33,986 bases of DNA from Spyradomonas excrementavium (GCA_018714005.1 DVOA01000029.1:1-33986); one strand, 5' to 3'. Numbered from the stretch's first letter, positions 1 to 8,299 are shown. Translations and numbers: made by a program. The notes: generated from the sequence alone by a model not told the origin.

Positions 1-99
1 TTGTTTTGTTAGGGACATTTTAGCATAAATTTTGAATTAACGGAGTATTTTCGTCTTTCCGTTATTGCGGGGCGAAACGCTGCGGAAATAGTTTCAACC

Positions 100-210
100 A
101 ATATCATGCTGGTTGCCCCCCCTACAATACCAACCATCGTGTGACGGGGCTGTGCCCCTAAGCAAACACATCAATCGTGACGTAACCGCACCCGACTCCC
201 GCCCAATATA
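100..210. repeat. Dispersed repeat, partial copy (family E)
   Basis: The stretch from the CGTGTGACGGGG motif to the CCCGACTCCCGCCC end matches, in inverted orientation, the first part of the 31458-31648 element. Shared blocks are the GGGGCTGTGCCCC hairpin and the CGCACCCGACTCCCGCCC end. Only one terminal arm is visible; a matching second arm would lie left of the window. I see no gene in 1-520. Confidence 0.6.
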
Positions 211-242
211 AAAAAAAGCTACGGACTTAGGGGTTCGTAGCT
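208..242 (-). terminator. Rho-independent terminator reading leftward
   Basis: Read on the minus strand, a 9-bp stem (arms 234-242 and 217-225, one G-T pair) with an 8-base loop runs into eight T residues at 217-210. No minus-strand gene of ordinary length lies to the right, so it ends either a small RNA or a very short ORF (see findings). Confidence 0.5.
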
Positions 243-523
243 GTTAGATTAGGGATATGCGTATCGTCGTCTTCTAAGGAGTATAGGATTATTCTACACA
301 TACTTTAGTTTTATAAAATCATACATTGTTATGAATTTTTAACATTTTATTTAAGTAAAAATAAGGCATGGAAACATGACTTTAGGGGAAAAATCATTAA
401 AATAACTCTGAAAGCAGACAAGTCTAATACAAAAGTATGATTTTAGGTGTGAAAATTCAAAAACCATGAAATTATACCGACAATAAAATTAAGGGCAGAT
501 TGTAAAAGACTTAGAGGAAGTTG

Positions 524-1933
524 ATGTATAACTCGATTTATCCGGTAAATATCAAACCATACGTTCCTCCGCAGAACAAAAAGCAGGTTGGCGCCTCAGG
601 CGAGGAAACCTCCCAAAATGCTGCTCTGCACAGGGAAAATCGTGATATTTATCAGTCGAGCAAAGAAAATAAAGATACTTACAAACGCCAGGAGTACCCC
701 AACGGCCAAAAATCTCAGATAGATTATTCAAAAAATAAGGTGAATATTGCGCAAATTATCACCGATTTCAGAGCAACCGAAAAAGCAATAGGCACGCCCG
801 ATGAGGTTCTCGAAAAAGTTGAAAGCTACCTTTCCCTTGCCGAAAAAGAATCACTCGAGGGCTCACCGAACAAAAAAATTATCCAAACAAACCTGAAAAA
901 CGCCTCGACAATCCTCGACGATTTCATCTCAAAAACGCTCAATAAAGAATCAAATGTCGTAAACAACTGGATTGACGCGTTATTTTTGCAGCAGGTTGAT
1001 TACAAATCAGACCCGAACAGCATTAATCCCGATTTTCTGGTAAAACTTCCCGGAAAAGACAACTCAAAAGCCCTTGCTATTGCGGAAAAAAACAAAGCTG
1101 AACAAACAAAAGCCGAAACCCCGCAAACTACCCCCGCACAAACCGAAACCGCCCCCGCAGCTTTGGAAAACAGCGCTGCTGCAACATCTCCGATTAAAGA
1201 ATCAAAAGTTTACATCCCTCAAGACCCCGAATTGAAAAAATCCTTTATTCAGGGCAAAAAATATGCTGCAATAAACGATTCTGAAAAGGCGCTTGCGGCG
1301 TTCGGCGTGGCGCTTTCTCAGGCAAACGACCTTAACGACCGTCAGGCAGCCAGCATGGTTTGCTATGAAATCGGACAGATTTATGACAAAGCCGACAACC
1401 TCGAAGAAGCGCTTAAATATTACAATCAAACCCTTGAAAACACAGCCGATAACAACTTAAAAGCCCGTGCGTATTATTCCATGGCGCAAATTTATAACGA
1501 CGCGGTTTATTTTGAGCCCGCAATGAACCATTATTACGCTGCAATCTCCTGTGCGGGCGAAACCGAGAACTTCAACGCCCAATCAAAGGCGCTCACGGAC
1601 ATTGCGCAAATGTACGCCGAAAGATACGACAAAAACAACGCCATAACCTACATGAGCGTGGCAAAAAACATTGCGGCCGAAACAAAAGACAACAAAACCC
1701 TCGGAGCAATCTACTCAAAATCAGGCGACACGCTGAAAATGCTTGAAGAAAACGTCAGCGCGCTCAATGATTACAAGGAATCGGCAAGATTCTACGAACA
1801 GGCGCAATCACCCGCAAAAGTCGCAAAAAATTACGAAAAAGCCGCTTTTATAATGATAAAACTCGGCAATACTTCAAAAGCTGATTCGTTGTTTGCAAAA
1901 GCCGAAAAAATCGCGGCTCTGGCTGAATGCTAG
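524..1933 (+). CDS. TPR-repeat protein, cytoplasmic
   Basis: A 469-aa protein with no signal peptide or membrane segment. Residues 1-80 are polar and low complexity. A helical region follows at about 80-190, then an Ala/Thr/Pro/Glu linker at about 190-235. From about 240 to the end there are roughly six tetratricopeptide repeats, recognisable from the G-x-x-Y…A-x-x-x-Y/F spacing (for example GQIYDKADNLEEALKYY). TPRs form helical scaffolds for protein binding; the partner is unknown. The open frame also allows a TTG at 521, but that would touch the AGAGGAAG ribosome site at 513-520, so ATG 524 is preferred. It appears monocistronic: a repeat-filled gap follows. It could be one of the many TPR proteins of unknown role; no enzymatic domain is visible. 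Confidence 0.85.
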   Translation: MYNSIYPVNIKPYVPPQNKKQVGASGEETSQNAALHRENRDIYQSSKENKDTYKRQEYPNGQKSQIDYSKNKVNIAQIITDFRATEKAIGTPDEVLEKVESYLSLAEKESLEGSPNKKIIQTNLKNASTILDDFISKTLNKESNVVNNWIDALFLQQVDYKSDPNSINPDFLVKLPGKDNSKALAIAEKNKAEQTKAETPQTTPAQTETAPAALENSAAATSPIKESKVYIPQDPELKKSFIQGKKYAAINDSEKALAAFGVALSQANDLNDRQAASMVCYEIGQIYDKADNLEEALKYYNQTLENTADNNLKARAYYSMAQIYNDAVYFEPAMNHYYAAISCAGETENFNAQSKALTDIAQMYAERYDKNNAITYMSVAKNIAAETKDNKTLGAIYSKSGDTLKMLEENVSALNDYKESARFYEQAQSPAKVAKNYEKAAFIMIKLGNTSKADSLFAKAEKIAALAEC

Positions 1934-1938
1934 GCGTA

Positions 1939-2023
1939 GTCGTAGGGTGGGAATAGCAAAGCGGTCCCACCGGCATAAAGCGGGACGCTAAACTGCGGTT
2001 GTTCACGTAAAAAACCCGGCAAT
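1939..2023. repeat. Dispersed repeat family A, copy 1
   Basis: Begins GTCGTAGGGTGGGAATAGCA and contains a short inverted GGTGGGA…TCCCACC pair. It is repeated directly at 2129-2215, and a related core lies in both arms of the 16061/20254 inverted repeat. Confidence 0.75.
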
Positions 2024-2039
2024 TACAAAAATCGCTCCC

Positions 2040-2125
2040 CACCCCGGCCCTACCTGGATTTTCCCTACGGGTAAGCCCTCACCCGCCCTGCGGGCACCCT
2101 CTCCCATCGGAGAGGGGAATAATTC
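2040..2125. repeat. Dispersed repeat family C with hairpin
   Basis: Carries CCCTACGGGTAAGCCCTCAC, CCCTGCGGGCACC and an 8-bp hairpin at 2097-2116 (CCCTCTCC-CATC-GGAGAGGG). The same series of blocks recurs at 17098-17165 and, inverted, at 16325-16395 and 33540-33600. Confidence 0.75.
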
Positions 2126-2128
2126 AGA

Positions 2129-2215
2129 GTCGTAGGGTGGGAATAGCAACGCGGTTCCCACCGGCATAAAGCGGAAAACTAAACTGTGGTTATTTACATA
2201 AAAAGCCCCGAAATC
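2129..2215. repeat. Dispersed repeat family A, copy 2
   Basis: Direct second copy of the 1939-2023 unit about 190 bp downstream, with scattered substitutions but the same order of blocks. The 1934-2476 gap holds only these repeats and the AT-rich promoter area of the next gene. Confidence 0.75.
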
Positions 2216-2238
2216 ATGATTTTTAGGAAAAATTATTC

Positions 2239-2335
2239 AGTTTTTGCGGCCGCAAGCGGTTGCCCCCTCTCCCCAGCCCTCCCCCCGTCTGGGGAGGGAG
2301 TATAATTAAGGTAAATAAGTAGGGGCGAGAAAGTA
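2239..2335. repeat. Dispersed repeat family B with hairpin
   Basis: Contains a perfect 8-bp stem at 2277-2298 (CCCTCCCC…GGGGAGGG) followed by ATAATTAAGGTAAATAAGTA and GGGGCGAG. Other copies sit at 16250-16320 and 17270-17350. Shorter hairpin-only copies are at 5284-5304, 6084-6104 and 20053-20073. Confidence 0.75.
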
Positions 2336-2476
2336 GAAATTGCACTTTTGAAGCAATCTTTTTATAAATTTGTACAAAAATTTTTTTCGTACGATAATAA
2401 TTAGTGATGGTTTTAGTAGAAATCGTGACTAATTTGCGCATATCGTGAATTTTTATAATTTAAGAAAGGTGAAAAA

Positions 2477-4642
2477 ATGCTAAAAGAACAATTGGACAAA
2501 ATCATGCGCCCGAAAGCCATTGCGGTCGTAGGTGCGTCAACAAAGGACCATACCATCGGTTCTGACATCATGAAAAGATTAAAAGAATACAAGTTCACAG
2601 GCGATATTTACCCTGTAAACCCTAAAGGCGGCGAAATCGAAGGTTTCAAAGCTTATACAAACGTAAAAGAAATCCCCGGAAACGTTGATCTGGCAATCAT
2701 CGTTATTGCTCAAAAATTCGTTCTTCAAGCAATCGACGACTGCCACGAAAAAGGCATTAAAGGAATCTGCATTATTTCCGCAGGTTTCAAAGAATCCGGC
2801 GCAGAAGGCGCTGCCGCTGAAAAAGAACTCGTTGCAAAACTCAAAGAATACGGCATGAGATGCGTAGGCCCGAACTGCTTAGGCGTTGTAAACACAGCTC
2901 CCGACATCAGAATGGACGGCTGCTTTGCTGAATCACTTCCCGAACGCGGAAATATCGGTTTTGTTTCACAATCAGGCGCTCTGGGCGGCGGTATTTTGAA
3001 CATTTTGAAAGACCTTAACCTCGGTTTTGCACAGTTCATTTCTATCGGAAACCAGGCTGACATCAACGCCGAAACCGCTATGGAATACTGGGAAAACGAA
3101 GATGATGTTGAACAAATCCTGCTTTACATGGAATCCATCCAGAACCCTGCAAACTTTAGAAAATTAGCTTCAAGAATCACAAAGAAAAAACCGATTCTTG
3201 CGCTGAAAGCAGGCCGTTCCGCAGCAGGTGCGTCAGCAGCCTCCTCACACACAGGCTCACTTGCAGGTGCTGACAAAGCAGCCAACGCCCTTTTAATGCA
3301 ATCAGGCGTAATCAGAGAATATTCTTTGAAAAACCTCTTTGCAACAGCTAAAGTTTTCGCTACATCTGCTATCCCGAAAGGCGATAGAGTAGCAATTATC
3401 ACAAACTCCGGCGGCCCCGGTATCATGGCGACCGACGCTGTTTGCGAATACGGCATGCAAATGGCTAAAATTTCTGACGAAACAAAAGAAAAACTCAGAA
3501 GCTTCCTGCCCGCAGCTGCAAGCGTTAAAAACCCTATCGATATGATTGCGTCTGCACCTATCGAACACTACAAACAAACAATCGAAACCGTTATGGCTGA
3601 TGAAAACGTTGATATGATTGTTGCAATCTATCTTCCGTTCCTCGGATTGAAAGACATTGACGTTGCGCAGGCAATGATGGAAATTAAGGCTAAACACCCT
3701 GAAAAACCGCTTATCGGCGTATTCATGACAAAGAGCGAATTCTTTACAAAACTTTCCAACATGGATGTCAACATGCCGTTCTTCATGTACGCAGAAGAAG
3801 CTGTTGACGGGCTCCAAAGACTTAATCAGCAAAGATTATGGATGGAAAGACCCGAAGGAAAACGCCCTGTATATGACGTTGACAAAGCAAAAGCTGAAAA
3901 AATCATCAAAGGTGCGGTATCTGAAGGTCGTGCACAGCTCACAACGCTTGAATCAATCGATGTTCTGGACGCTTACGGCATAAGAGCTTGCAAATACGGG
4001 CTTGCAACAAACGAAGAAGAAGTTGCGCAGCTCGGAAACTCCATCGGCTACCCTGTTGTTATGAAAATGACTTCAAAAACAACTTCTCACAAAACCGATG
4101 TGGGCGGCGTAAGAGTAAACATTCAGTCAGAAGAACAACTTCGCGAAGAATATCGCGATTTGATTGCAAAATTGACTGAAAAAGGCTTGATTGACGGTCT
4201 TGAGGGCGTAATCATTCAGGAAATGGTCAAAGGCAACCGCGAAATGGTTTGCGGCGTTGCAACAGATCCGCAATACGGCCCGATGATGATGTTCGGTCTT
4301 GGCGGCGTATTCATTGAAACAATGAAAGACGTAACTTTCAGAATCGCTCCTTTGACGGATGTTGACGCTGATGAAATGATTAAATCAGTTAAAGCATACG
4401 AGCTTTTGAAAGGTGCAAGAGGCACAAAACCCGCTGACATCGCACAAATTCAGGAAACTCTCCTGAGATTGTCACAGATGGTCAACGATTTCAAATTTAT
4501 CGACGAGCTCGACATCAACCCGCTTCTCATCTCTGAAAAAACAGGTGAAGGCATTGCGGTTGACGGACGTATCAAAGTTCGCGTTGACGAAGTTAAAGAA
4601 TACTTCGGCTGCGGCTCTGAATGCTGCTCTTGCGGTAAATAG
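2477..4642 (+). CDS. Acetate-CoA ligase (ADP-forming), fused alpha-beta
   Basis: A 721-aa NDP-forming acyl-CoA synthetase. It converts acetyl-CoA (or a related acyl-CoA), ADP and phosphate to acid, CoA and ATP, giving substrate-level ATP in fermenters. Order: CoA-binding Rossmann domain at about 8-135 (IAVVGAS), succinyl-CoA-ligase-like domains at about 150-460, ATP-grasp domain at about 490-705. His258 in the SSHTGSLAG motif and His538 in SHKTDVGGV match the two phosphorylated histidines known in the family. The start follows an AAAGGTG ribosome site at 2465-2471. The protein ends in an unusual cysteine cluster (CGSECCSC). A terminator follows, so it is probably transcribed alone. Substrate preference (acetyl versus propionyl or aryl) cannot be read from sequence. 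Confidence 0.93.
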   Translation: MLKEQLDKIMRPKAIAVVGASTKDHTIGSDIMKRLKEYKFTGDIYPVNPKGGEIEGFKAYTNVKEIPGNVDLAIIVIAQKFVLQAIDDCHEKGIKGICIISAGFKESGAEGAAAEKELVAKLKEYGMRCVGPNCLGVVNTAPDIRMDGCFAESLPERGNIGFVSQSGALGGGILNILKDLNLGFAQFISIGNQADINAETAMEYWENEDDVEQILLYMESIQNPANFRKLASRITKKKPILALKAGRSAAGASAASSHTGSLAGADKAANALLMQSGVIREYSLKNLFATAKVFATSAIPKGDRVAIITNSGGPGIMATDAVCEYGMQMAKISDETKEKLRSFLPAAASVKNPIDMIASAPIEHYKQTIETVMADENVDMIVAIYLPFLGLKDIDVAQAMMEIKAKHPEKPLIGVFMTKSEFFTKLSNMDVNMPFFMYAEEAVDGLQRLNQQRLWMERPEGKRPVYDVDKAKAEKIIKGAVSEGRAQLTTLESIDVLDAYGIRACKYGLATNEEEVAQLGNSIGYPVVMKMTSKTTSHKTDVGGVRVNIQSEEQLREEYRDLIAKLTEKGLIDGLEGVIIQEMVKGNREMVCGVATDPQYGPMMMFGLGGVFIETMKDVTFRIAPLTDVDADEMIKSVKAYELLKGARGTKPADIAQIQETLLRLSQMVNDFKFIDELDINPLLISEKTGEGIAVDGRIKVRVDEVKEYFGCGSECCSCGK

Positions 4643-4670
4643 TTCGTTTAAATTTGACGGAAAATTAGAA

Positions 4671-4700
4671 AAGAGGTCTGAAATTCAGGCCTCTTTTTTT
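4671..4700 (+). terminator. Rho-independent terminator after acetate-CoA ligase
   Basis: GAGGTCTG-AAATT-CAGGCCTC stem (with G-T wobble) followed by a run of T, about 30 bp past the stop codon. Confidence 0.85.
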
Positions 4701-4739
4701 GTTTGCGGAGATTCATGATTACAGACACAACCGGATAGA

Positions 4740-4795
4740 CCCTGAAACAAGTTCAGGGTGACATTTTATTTTGTCATGCTGAACTTGTTTCAGCA
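4740..4795. repeat. Paired CTTGT-loop hairpins (dispersed palindrome)
   Basis: Two small hairpins face each other. CCCTGAA-ACAAG-TTCAGGG lies at 4740-4758 and TGCTGAA-CTTGT-TTCAGCA at 4777-4795. Together they make an imperfect palindrome whose 22-bp arms (4742-4763 and 4772-4793) match at 20 positions. A related single hairpin with a different stem is at 28883-28903. It lies directly upstream of the GIY-YIG gene. Confidence 0.8.
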
Positions 4796-4823
4796 GCTAA
4801 CCAATGTGGTGTATAATCACAAA

Positions 4824-5102
4824 ATGAACAAACAATAATACGTCTATATCCTTACAAATTACAACGAAACCACGTTTTACATCGGCGTCACGAATGATAT
4901 AAACAGACGTATGTACGAGCATAAAAATAAACTGCTCGATGGGTTCTCAAACAACTACAATCTTAACAAACTTGTCTATGTTGAAACAACAGAATCCATT
5001 GAAGACGCTATAAAACGTGAAAAACAGTTAAAACGCTGGCATAGAGATTGGAAAATCAATTTAATTAAAAAAACCAATCCTGAATTTATAGATTTGTCTT
5101 AA
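4824..5102 (+). pseudogene. GIY-YIG nuclease-domain protein, stop at codon 5
   Basis: Translation from ATG 4824 gives MNKQ, a TAA at 4836-4838, then an intact frame YVYILTN…TTFYIGVTNDINRRMYEHK…REKQLKRWHRDWKINLI to TAA 5100-5102. The YVYIL…FYIGVT…R…EH pattern is the small stand-alone GIY-YIG (UvrC N-terminal/YhbQ-like) endonuclease family, in which MNKQYYVYIL-type starts are usual. A single base change (TAT to TAA) would explain the stop. The next in-frame ATG (4911) lies beyond the GIY-YIG motif, so no functional restart is apparent. TATAAT at 4812-4817 lies 6 bp before the ATG, as for a leaderless mRNA. Either a recent pseudogene or a sequencing error. Confidence 0.8.
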
Positions 5103-5109
5103 ATTAAGC

Positions 5110-5330
5110 AGGGTGGGAATGTTTCACTTTTTACGGCCGCAGGCGGTTACCCCCTCTTCCCAACCCTCTTTCGGCGGGAGAGGGCAATTTTTCAATGTGA
5201 GTTTTGCAAACATTAGAAAAATGGGGGAGGGACGATTAAAAATAATAATCAGCCTTTGTCGCTCCCCACCCGCCCTGCGGGCACCCTCCCCGAGCTGGGG
5301 AGGGAAAATCCAGCTTAACCGTCGCCTGCG
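5110..5330. repeat. Mosaic of family B/C repeats
   Basis: The gap before the cysteine-rich gene holds ACGGCCGCAGGCGGTTACCC (compare 2246-2266), a CCCTCT…AGAGGG hairpin near 5164-5184, CCCGCCCTGCGGGCACC and a perfect CCCTCCCC-GAGCT-GGGGAGGG hairpin at 5284-5304. Both strands have an open frame of about 70 codons here, but it consists of repeat translation and is not called as a gene. Confidence 0.7.
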
Positions 5331-5429
5331 CAAAAATCTAAAATAGCCCCGTCAGACTATCCGGTTGTGGTTTCATGAAAACCTTTAAATCCCTAAAATA
5401 TTCAAAGAATGAAAAAAGGAGAGTTCAAA

Positions 5430-6002
5430 ATGAAGAAAATCGCAATCGCAATTCTCGGTGCATTAATCTGTGCAAGCAGCGCCGTTTTTGCCGCACCGGC
5501 AGAAAATATGGTTCCGGTAGGCTGTGGCTGTCCTGCAAATGCACCCTGCGCCCAAAACTGCCCGACGCCATGCCAGTGCACTGACAATGACCCGTGCGAA
5601 GCCAAAAAAGCGTTCATGGAAAGACGCTGCTGCATTTACAAAGAAATTTGCCTCGTCGAAAGCCAGATTAAGCAGGCAACCTGCATTGATGAAAAATTCT
5701 TTGACGAAATTTACCCGTTAAAAATTTGCCACTGTCAGGAAAAATGCAAACTTGAACAAATGGAATGCAACAACGCCTGCAAAAGTGACATCAAATGCCA
5801 GAAAGAAAAAGTGCGTGATTTGAAAAAACAAATCAAAGCCAAAGAAAGAGCCCACAAAGACGCTTTTATGTGCATTTTGAACGATTGTCAGAAAAAGGAT
5901 TACAAAAAAATCTGCAAAAAAATGAAAAAAGAACACAAAGAAAAGAAAACCGGCTGGTGTGACTGCAATTGCGCGGATGACTGTGAAACAGGATGTAACT
6001 AA
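5430..6002 (+). CDS. Exported cysteine-rich protein, unknown function
   Basis: A 190-aa protein. Residues 1-22 form a signal peptide (MKKIAIAILGALICASSAVFA, cleavage after AVFA). The mature part has about 25 cysteines. An N-terminal block is dense in them (VGCGCPANAPCAQNCPTPCQC). A central Lys/Glu-rich helical region has C spaced at helical intervals (EKCKLEQMECNNACKSDIKC). The tail is CDCNCADDCETGC. Such spacing fits many disulfides or metal binding in the envelope; no known family is recognised. ATG 5430 is chosen over the in-frame ATG 5409 because AAAGGAGAG (5415-5423) gives a proper ribosome site and the signal peptide then begins at once. It is monocistronic with its own terminator. Confidence 0.85.
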   Translation: MKKIAIAILGALICASSAVFAAPAENMVPVGCGCPANAPCAQNCPTPCQCTDNDPCEAKKAFMERRCCIYKEICLVESQIKQATCIDEKFFDEIYPLKICHCQEKCKLEQMECNNACKSDIKCQKEKVRDLKKQIKAKERAHKDAFMCILNDCQKKDYKKICKKMKKEHKEKKTGWCDCNCADDCETGCN

Positions 6003-6005
6003 TTT

Positions 6006-6035
6006 AAAAGCGGGGTGATTTTATCCCGCTTTTTT
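6006..6035 (+). terminator. Rho-independent terminator after Cys-rich gene
   Basis: AAAAGCGGG…CCCGCTTTTTT, a strong stem with a 10-base loop and T tract, starting 4 bp after the stop codon. Confidence 0.85.
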
Positions 6036-6057
6036 AGTTTTCCGTTGCGGGAGGAAG

Positions 6058-6110
6058 TGCCTGATAATCCGCTCCCCACCCAACCCTCCCCAAGCCGGGG
6101 AGGGCTTATG
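6058..6110. repeat. Family B hairpin repeat
   Basis: CTCCCCACCCAACCCTCCCC with the hairpin CCCTCCCC-AAGCC-GGGGAGGG at 6084-6104, between the Cys-rich gene and motA. The remaining 6111-6201 is AT-rich and likely holds the motA promoter, but no clear -35/-10 pair stands out. Confidence 0.65.
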
Positions 6111-6201
6111 CTCGGGAAAAATACATTAAATGATGTATATTCACAAACCCGAAAATATGGAATGATATTATTAAATATATTGGGGATAATAGAGGGATAA
6201 A

Positions 6202-6990
6202 GTGAATATTTCTGCTGTTGCAGCCATCATTATTGCGTTATTGATAGTTCTTATGACACAAAAGTCAGAGGCAGCCTCTATCGTGTCGTTATTTCAGCCG
6301 TCAGCGATTTTAATTGTTCTGGGGGGCACATTTTGCGCTTCGCTTCTGAATTTCAGCCCGCGCACCCTCTCAAACGCCATAAAATCCGCAAAAGAGGTTT
6401 TTTTCACCCCAAAACAGGCGCCAATTCGCGTTATTGACGAAATAATCTACCTTGCAAGATATGCAAAGAAAAACGGCCTTTTTTCGCTGAACGAGCTGGT
6501 TGAAAATATTCAGGATCCTTTTTTGCGCCGCGGAATCCAGCTTTCCACGGATTATAACAATCCGCAGATGATTTATGACATCTTGAATGCCGAACTTTCA
6601 TATAACGAAGAAGAAGAACTGATAAATTCCCGCGTTTTTGAGGCTTTTGGCGGATATGCGCCGACTTTCGGGATTGTGGGTGCTGTTATGGGGCTAATCC
6701 AGATTATGAGCTATATTCAAGAGCCCGATGTGCTTGCGCACGGGATTGCGACGGCATTTGTTTCAACGCTTTACGGCGTCGGGTTTGCAAATTTCCTGTT
6801 TTTGCCTATTGCCGGCAAGCTGAAAATGAATTTGAGAGAAAAAATGCTTTTAAAAGAGGTTATTTTGCAGGGAATCGTTTCGATTCAGATGGGCGAAACC
6901 CCTATCGTTATTGAAGAAAAGCTGCTTGCATATTTGAATTACCACAACAAAAGCCACCCGCTTGAGGAAAGCTACGGAGGGATTCGATGA
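6202..6990 (+). CDS. motA: Flagellar motor stator protein MotA
   Basis: A 262-aa inner-membrane proton/sodium channel subunit of the flagellar stator. Four membrane segments lie at about 5-20, 33-52, 152-172 and 181-203, with the large cytoplasmic loop (about 55-148) between helices 2 and 3, as in the family. Pro154 in APTFGIVGAVMGLI matches the conserved helix-3 proline needed for torque. The start is GTG, 5 bp after AGAGGG at 6191-6196. The end overlaps motB by 4 bp (ATGA), so the two are translationally coupled. It opens a five-gene motor operon. The acidic and basic loop residues were not matched individually to E. coli. Confidence 0.93.
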   Translation: MNISAVAAIIIALLIVLMTQKSEAASIVSLFQPSAILIVLGGTFCASLLNFSPRTLSNAIKSAKEVFFTPKQAPIRVIDEIIYLARYAKKNGLFSLNELVENIQDPFLRRGIQLSTDYNNPQMIYDILNAELSYNEEEELINSRVFEAFGGYAPTFGIVGAVMGLIQIMSYIQEPDVLAHGIATAFVSTLYGVGFANFLFLPIAGKLKMNLREKMLLKEVILQGIVSIQMGETPIVIEEKLLAYLNYHNKSHPLEESYGGIR

Positions 6991-7667
6991 ACAGAGATTA
7001 TTACACGAATTCTAACGATTACATAAACCGCTGGGTGATTTCGTATGCAGATTTTGTGACAATGCTTCTTGCGCTGTTTATGGTGCTTTATGCGGCGCAT
7101 TCGATGGGCAAAAACGAAGTTAAAAACGTGAATGATTCGCTAAAAGGCGTTTTTGCTTCAAAACCCGCAATTGAGCAGCAATTACCCGAAACACAGGAGC
7201 AAATCGCCAATCCTGAAGTGCTCGAGCAGGAAGAAATCATAAAAACGCTCAAAGCAGGAGCAATTTCGGACAATTCTGTGAAAATACTCAAAGAAAAGCG
7301 CGGAGTCGTAATTCGTCTGAATGATACAATGCTTTTTGACCCGGGTTCTGCTATAATAAAATCGGAAGCAAAGGCTGAATTGGACAAAATCGCCCTTTCG
7401 CTTGAAGCTTTCACAAATCCGGTTGTTATAGAGGGGCACACAGACTCAATGCCTATAAAAAACGAGAAATACCCGTCAAACTGGGAGCTCTCGACAGCCA
7501 GAGCCACAAATATAATTTCGTACCTTACACAAACGAAAAAATTCCCGCCCGGCAGGCTTTCCGCGGTCGGATACGGAGAATATATGCCGGTTGACAAAAA
7601 CGATAATCCGGCAGGACGAGCAAAAAACCGCAGAGTTGACATAGTTATAATGAGCTCTGTAAAATAA
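6987..7667 (+). CDS. motB: Flagellar motor stator protein MotB
   Basis: A 226-aa partner of MotA. One membrane helix spans about 16-37 (WVISYADFVTMLLALFMVLYA), with Asp22 at the position of the essential ion-binding aspartate. A plug and linker follow at about 40-95. The C-terminal OmpA-like peptidoglycan-binding domain is at about 105-225, with IEGHTDSMP and NRRVDIVI motifs. It anchors the stator to the cell wall. The length is slightly short for MotB (usually 250-300 aa), mainly in the linker. The start overlaps motA by 4 bp; fliL follows after 20 bp. The bare N-terminus without an obvious sodium-type signature leaves the coupling ion open. Confidence 0.93.
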   Translation: MNRDYYTNSNDYINRWVISYADFVTMLLALFMVLYAAHSMGKNEVKNVNDSLKGVFASKPAIEQQLPETQEQIANPEVLEQEEIIKTLKAGAISDNSVKILKEKRGVVIRLNDTMLFDPGSAIIKSEAKAELDKIALSLEAFTNPVVIEGHTDSMPIKNEKYPSNWELSTARATNIISYLTQTKKFPPGRLSAVGYGEYMPVDKNDNPAGRAKNRRVDIVIMSSVK

Positions 7668-7687
7668 TTGAAAAGTTGGAGATTGAT

Positions 7688-8263
7688 ATGACAAAACCGG
7701 CAGCAAGAAAAGACGAAATGGCACCAGAAAATACAAAAAAGAAGAACGATTTTGGCCCTATTCTTATTAATATCGTCATCACATCGCTTGTTTGTGCAAT
7801 TTTTATCGGCGCAAACTACTTTTTGCAGTCAAAACTTTTAACTGCGCAGCTAAAAGCTGTTACTGACGGCGAAAATGCAGAAGACACAATTGATGTACCG
7901 GAAAAAGGCATTATCCTTGATTTGGGTGAATTTACAATGAACCTTGCCGATGTAGCGCCGAGAAGATACCTGAAAATCAGCGTTGCTATTGAAGTTAGCA
8001 CACCTGAAGGCGAAATTGCCGCTCCGCAATCAGGCGGCCACGGTGCGGAGGTGAAAAATCCCGTTGTTGCTGAAATGGAGCAGTACAGACCGGCCATCAG
8101 GGACGCAATCATCACTGTTATGACAAGCAAAACTTCTGAAGAACTCGCAAAAGTTCAGGGTAAAGAGCTTGCAAAACAACAGATTACCGAATCCGTAAAC
8201 AATATTTTTGACGGAGAAAGAGAAGTAATAAGAGTAAGTTTCGGCGAGTTTATTATGCAGTAG
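7688..8263 (+). CDS. fliL: Flagellar basal body-associated protein FliL
   Basis: A 191-aa single-pass membrane protein that surrounds the stator in other bacteria. The cytoplasmic N-terminus is polar and Lys-rich, a membrane helix spans about 23-46, and the periplasmic domain at about 75-191 ends VSFGEFIMQ, the typical FliL finish. The GIILDLGEFTMNLADVAPRRYLKISVAIEV block is diagnostic. ATG 7688 is preferred to TTG 7676 because TTGGAG (7676-7681) then serves as its ribosome site at the right spacing. It lies between motB and fliM, the usual order in stator/switch operons. Confidence 0.9.
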   Translation: MTKPAARKDEMAPENTKKKNDFGPILINIVITSLVCAIFIGANYFLQSKLLTAQLKAVTDGENAEDTIDVPEKGIILDLGEFTMNLADVAPRRYLKISVAIEVSTPEGEIAAPQSGGHGAEVKNPVVAEMEQYRPAIRDAIITVMTSKTSEELAKVQGKELAKQQITESVNNIFDGEREVIRVSFGEFIMQ

Positions 8264-8299
8264 CCGGAGGCGAAAAACCGGAAAACAGAGGGAATAAAG

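Noticed and set aside
521..523. TTG start for the first TPR gene
   Set aside because: It would directly abut the ribosome site; ATG 524 is better placed.
1939..2335. Clustered repeats considered as CRISPR
   Set aside because: Units differ in length and spacing, contain their own hairpins, recur singly elsewhere, and no cas gene is present.
3302..3832. Minus-strand frame of 176 codons
   Set aside because: Lies wholly inside the well-supported acetate-CoA ligase gene on the other strand, with His/Cys/Phe-rich composition typical of an antisense shadow.
5113..5346. Open frames on both strands of about 70-77 codons
   Set aside because: They translate GC-rich dispersed repeats; no start signals or conservation expected.
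7088..7642. Minus-strand frame of 184 codons
   Set aside because: Antisense to motB, which has clear motifs.
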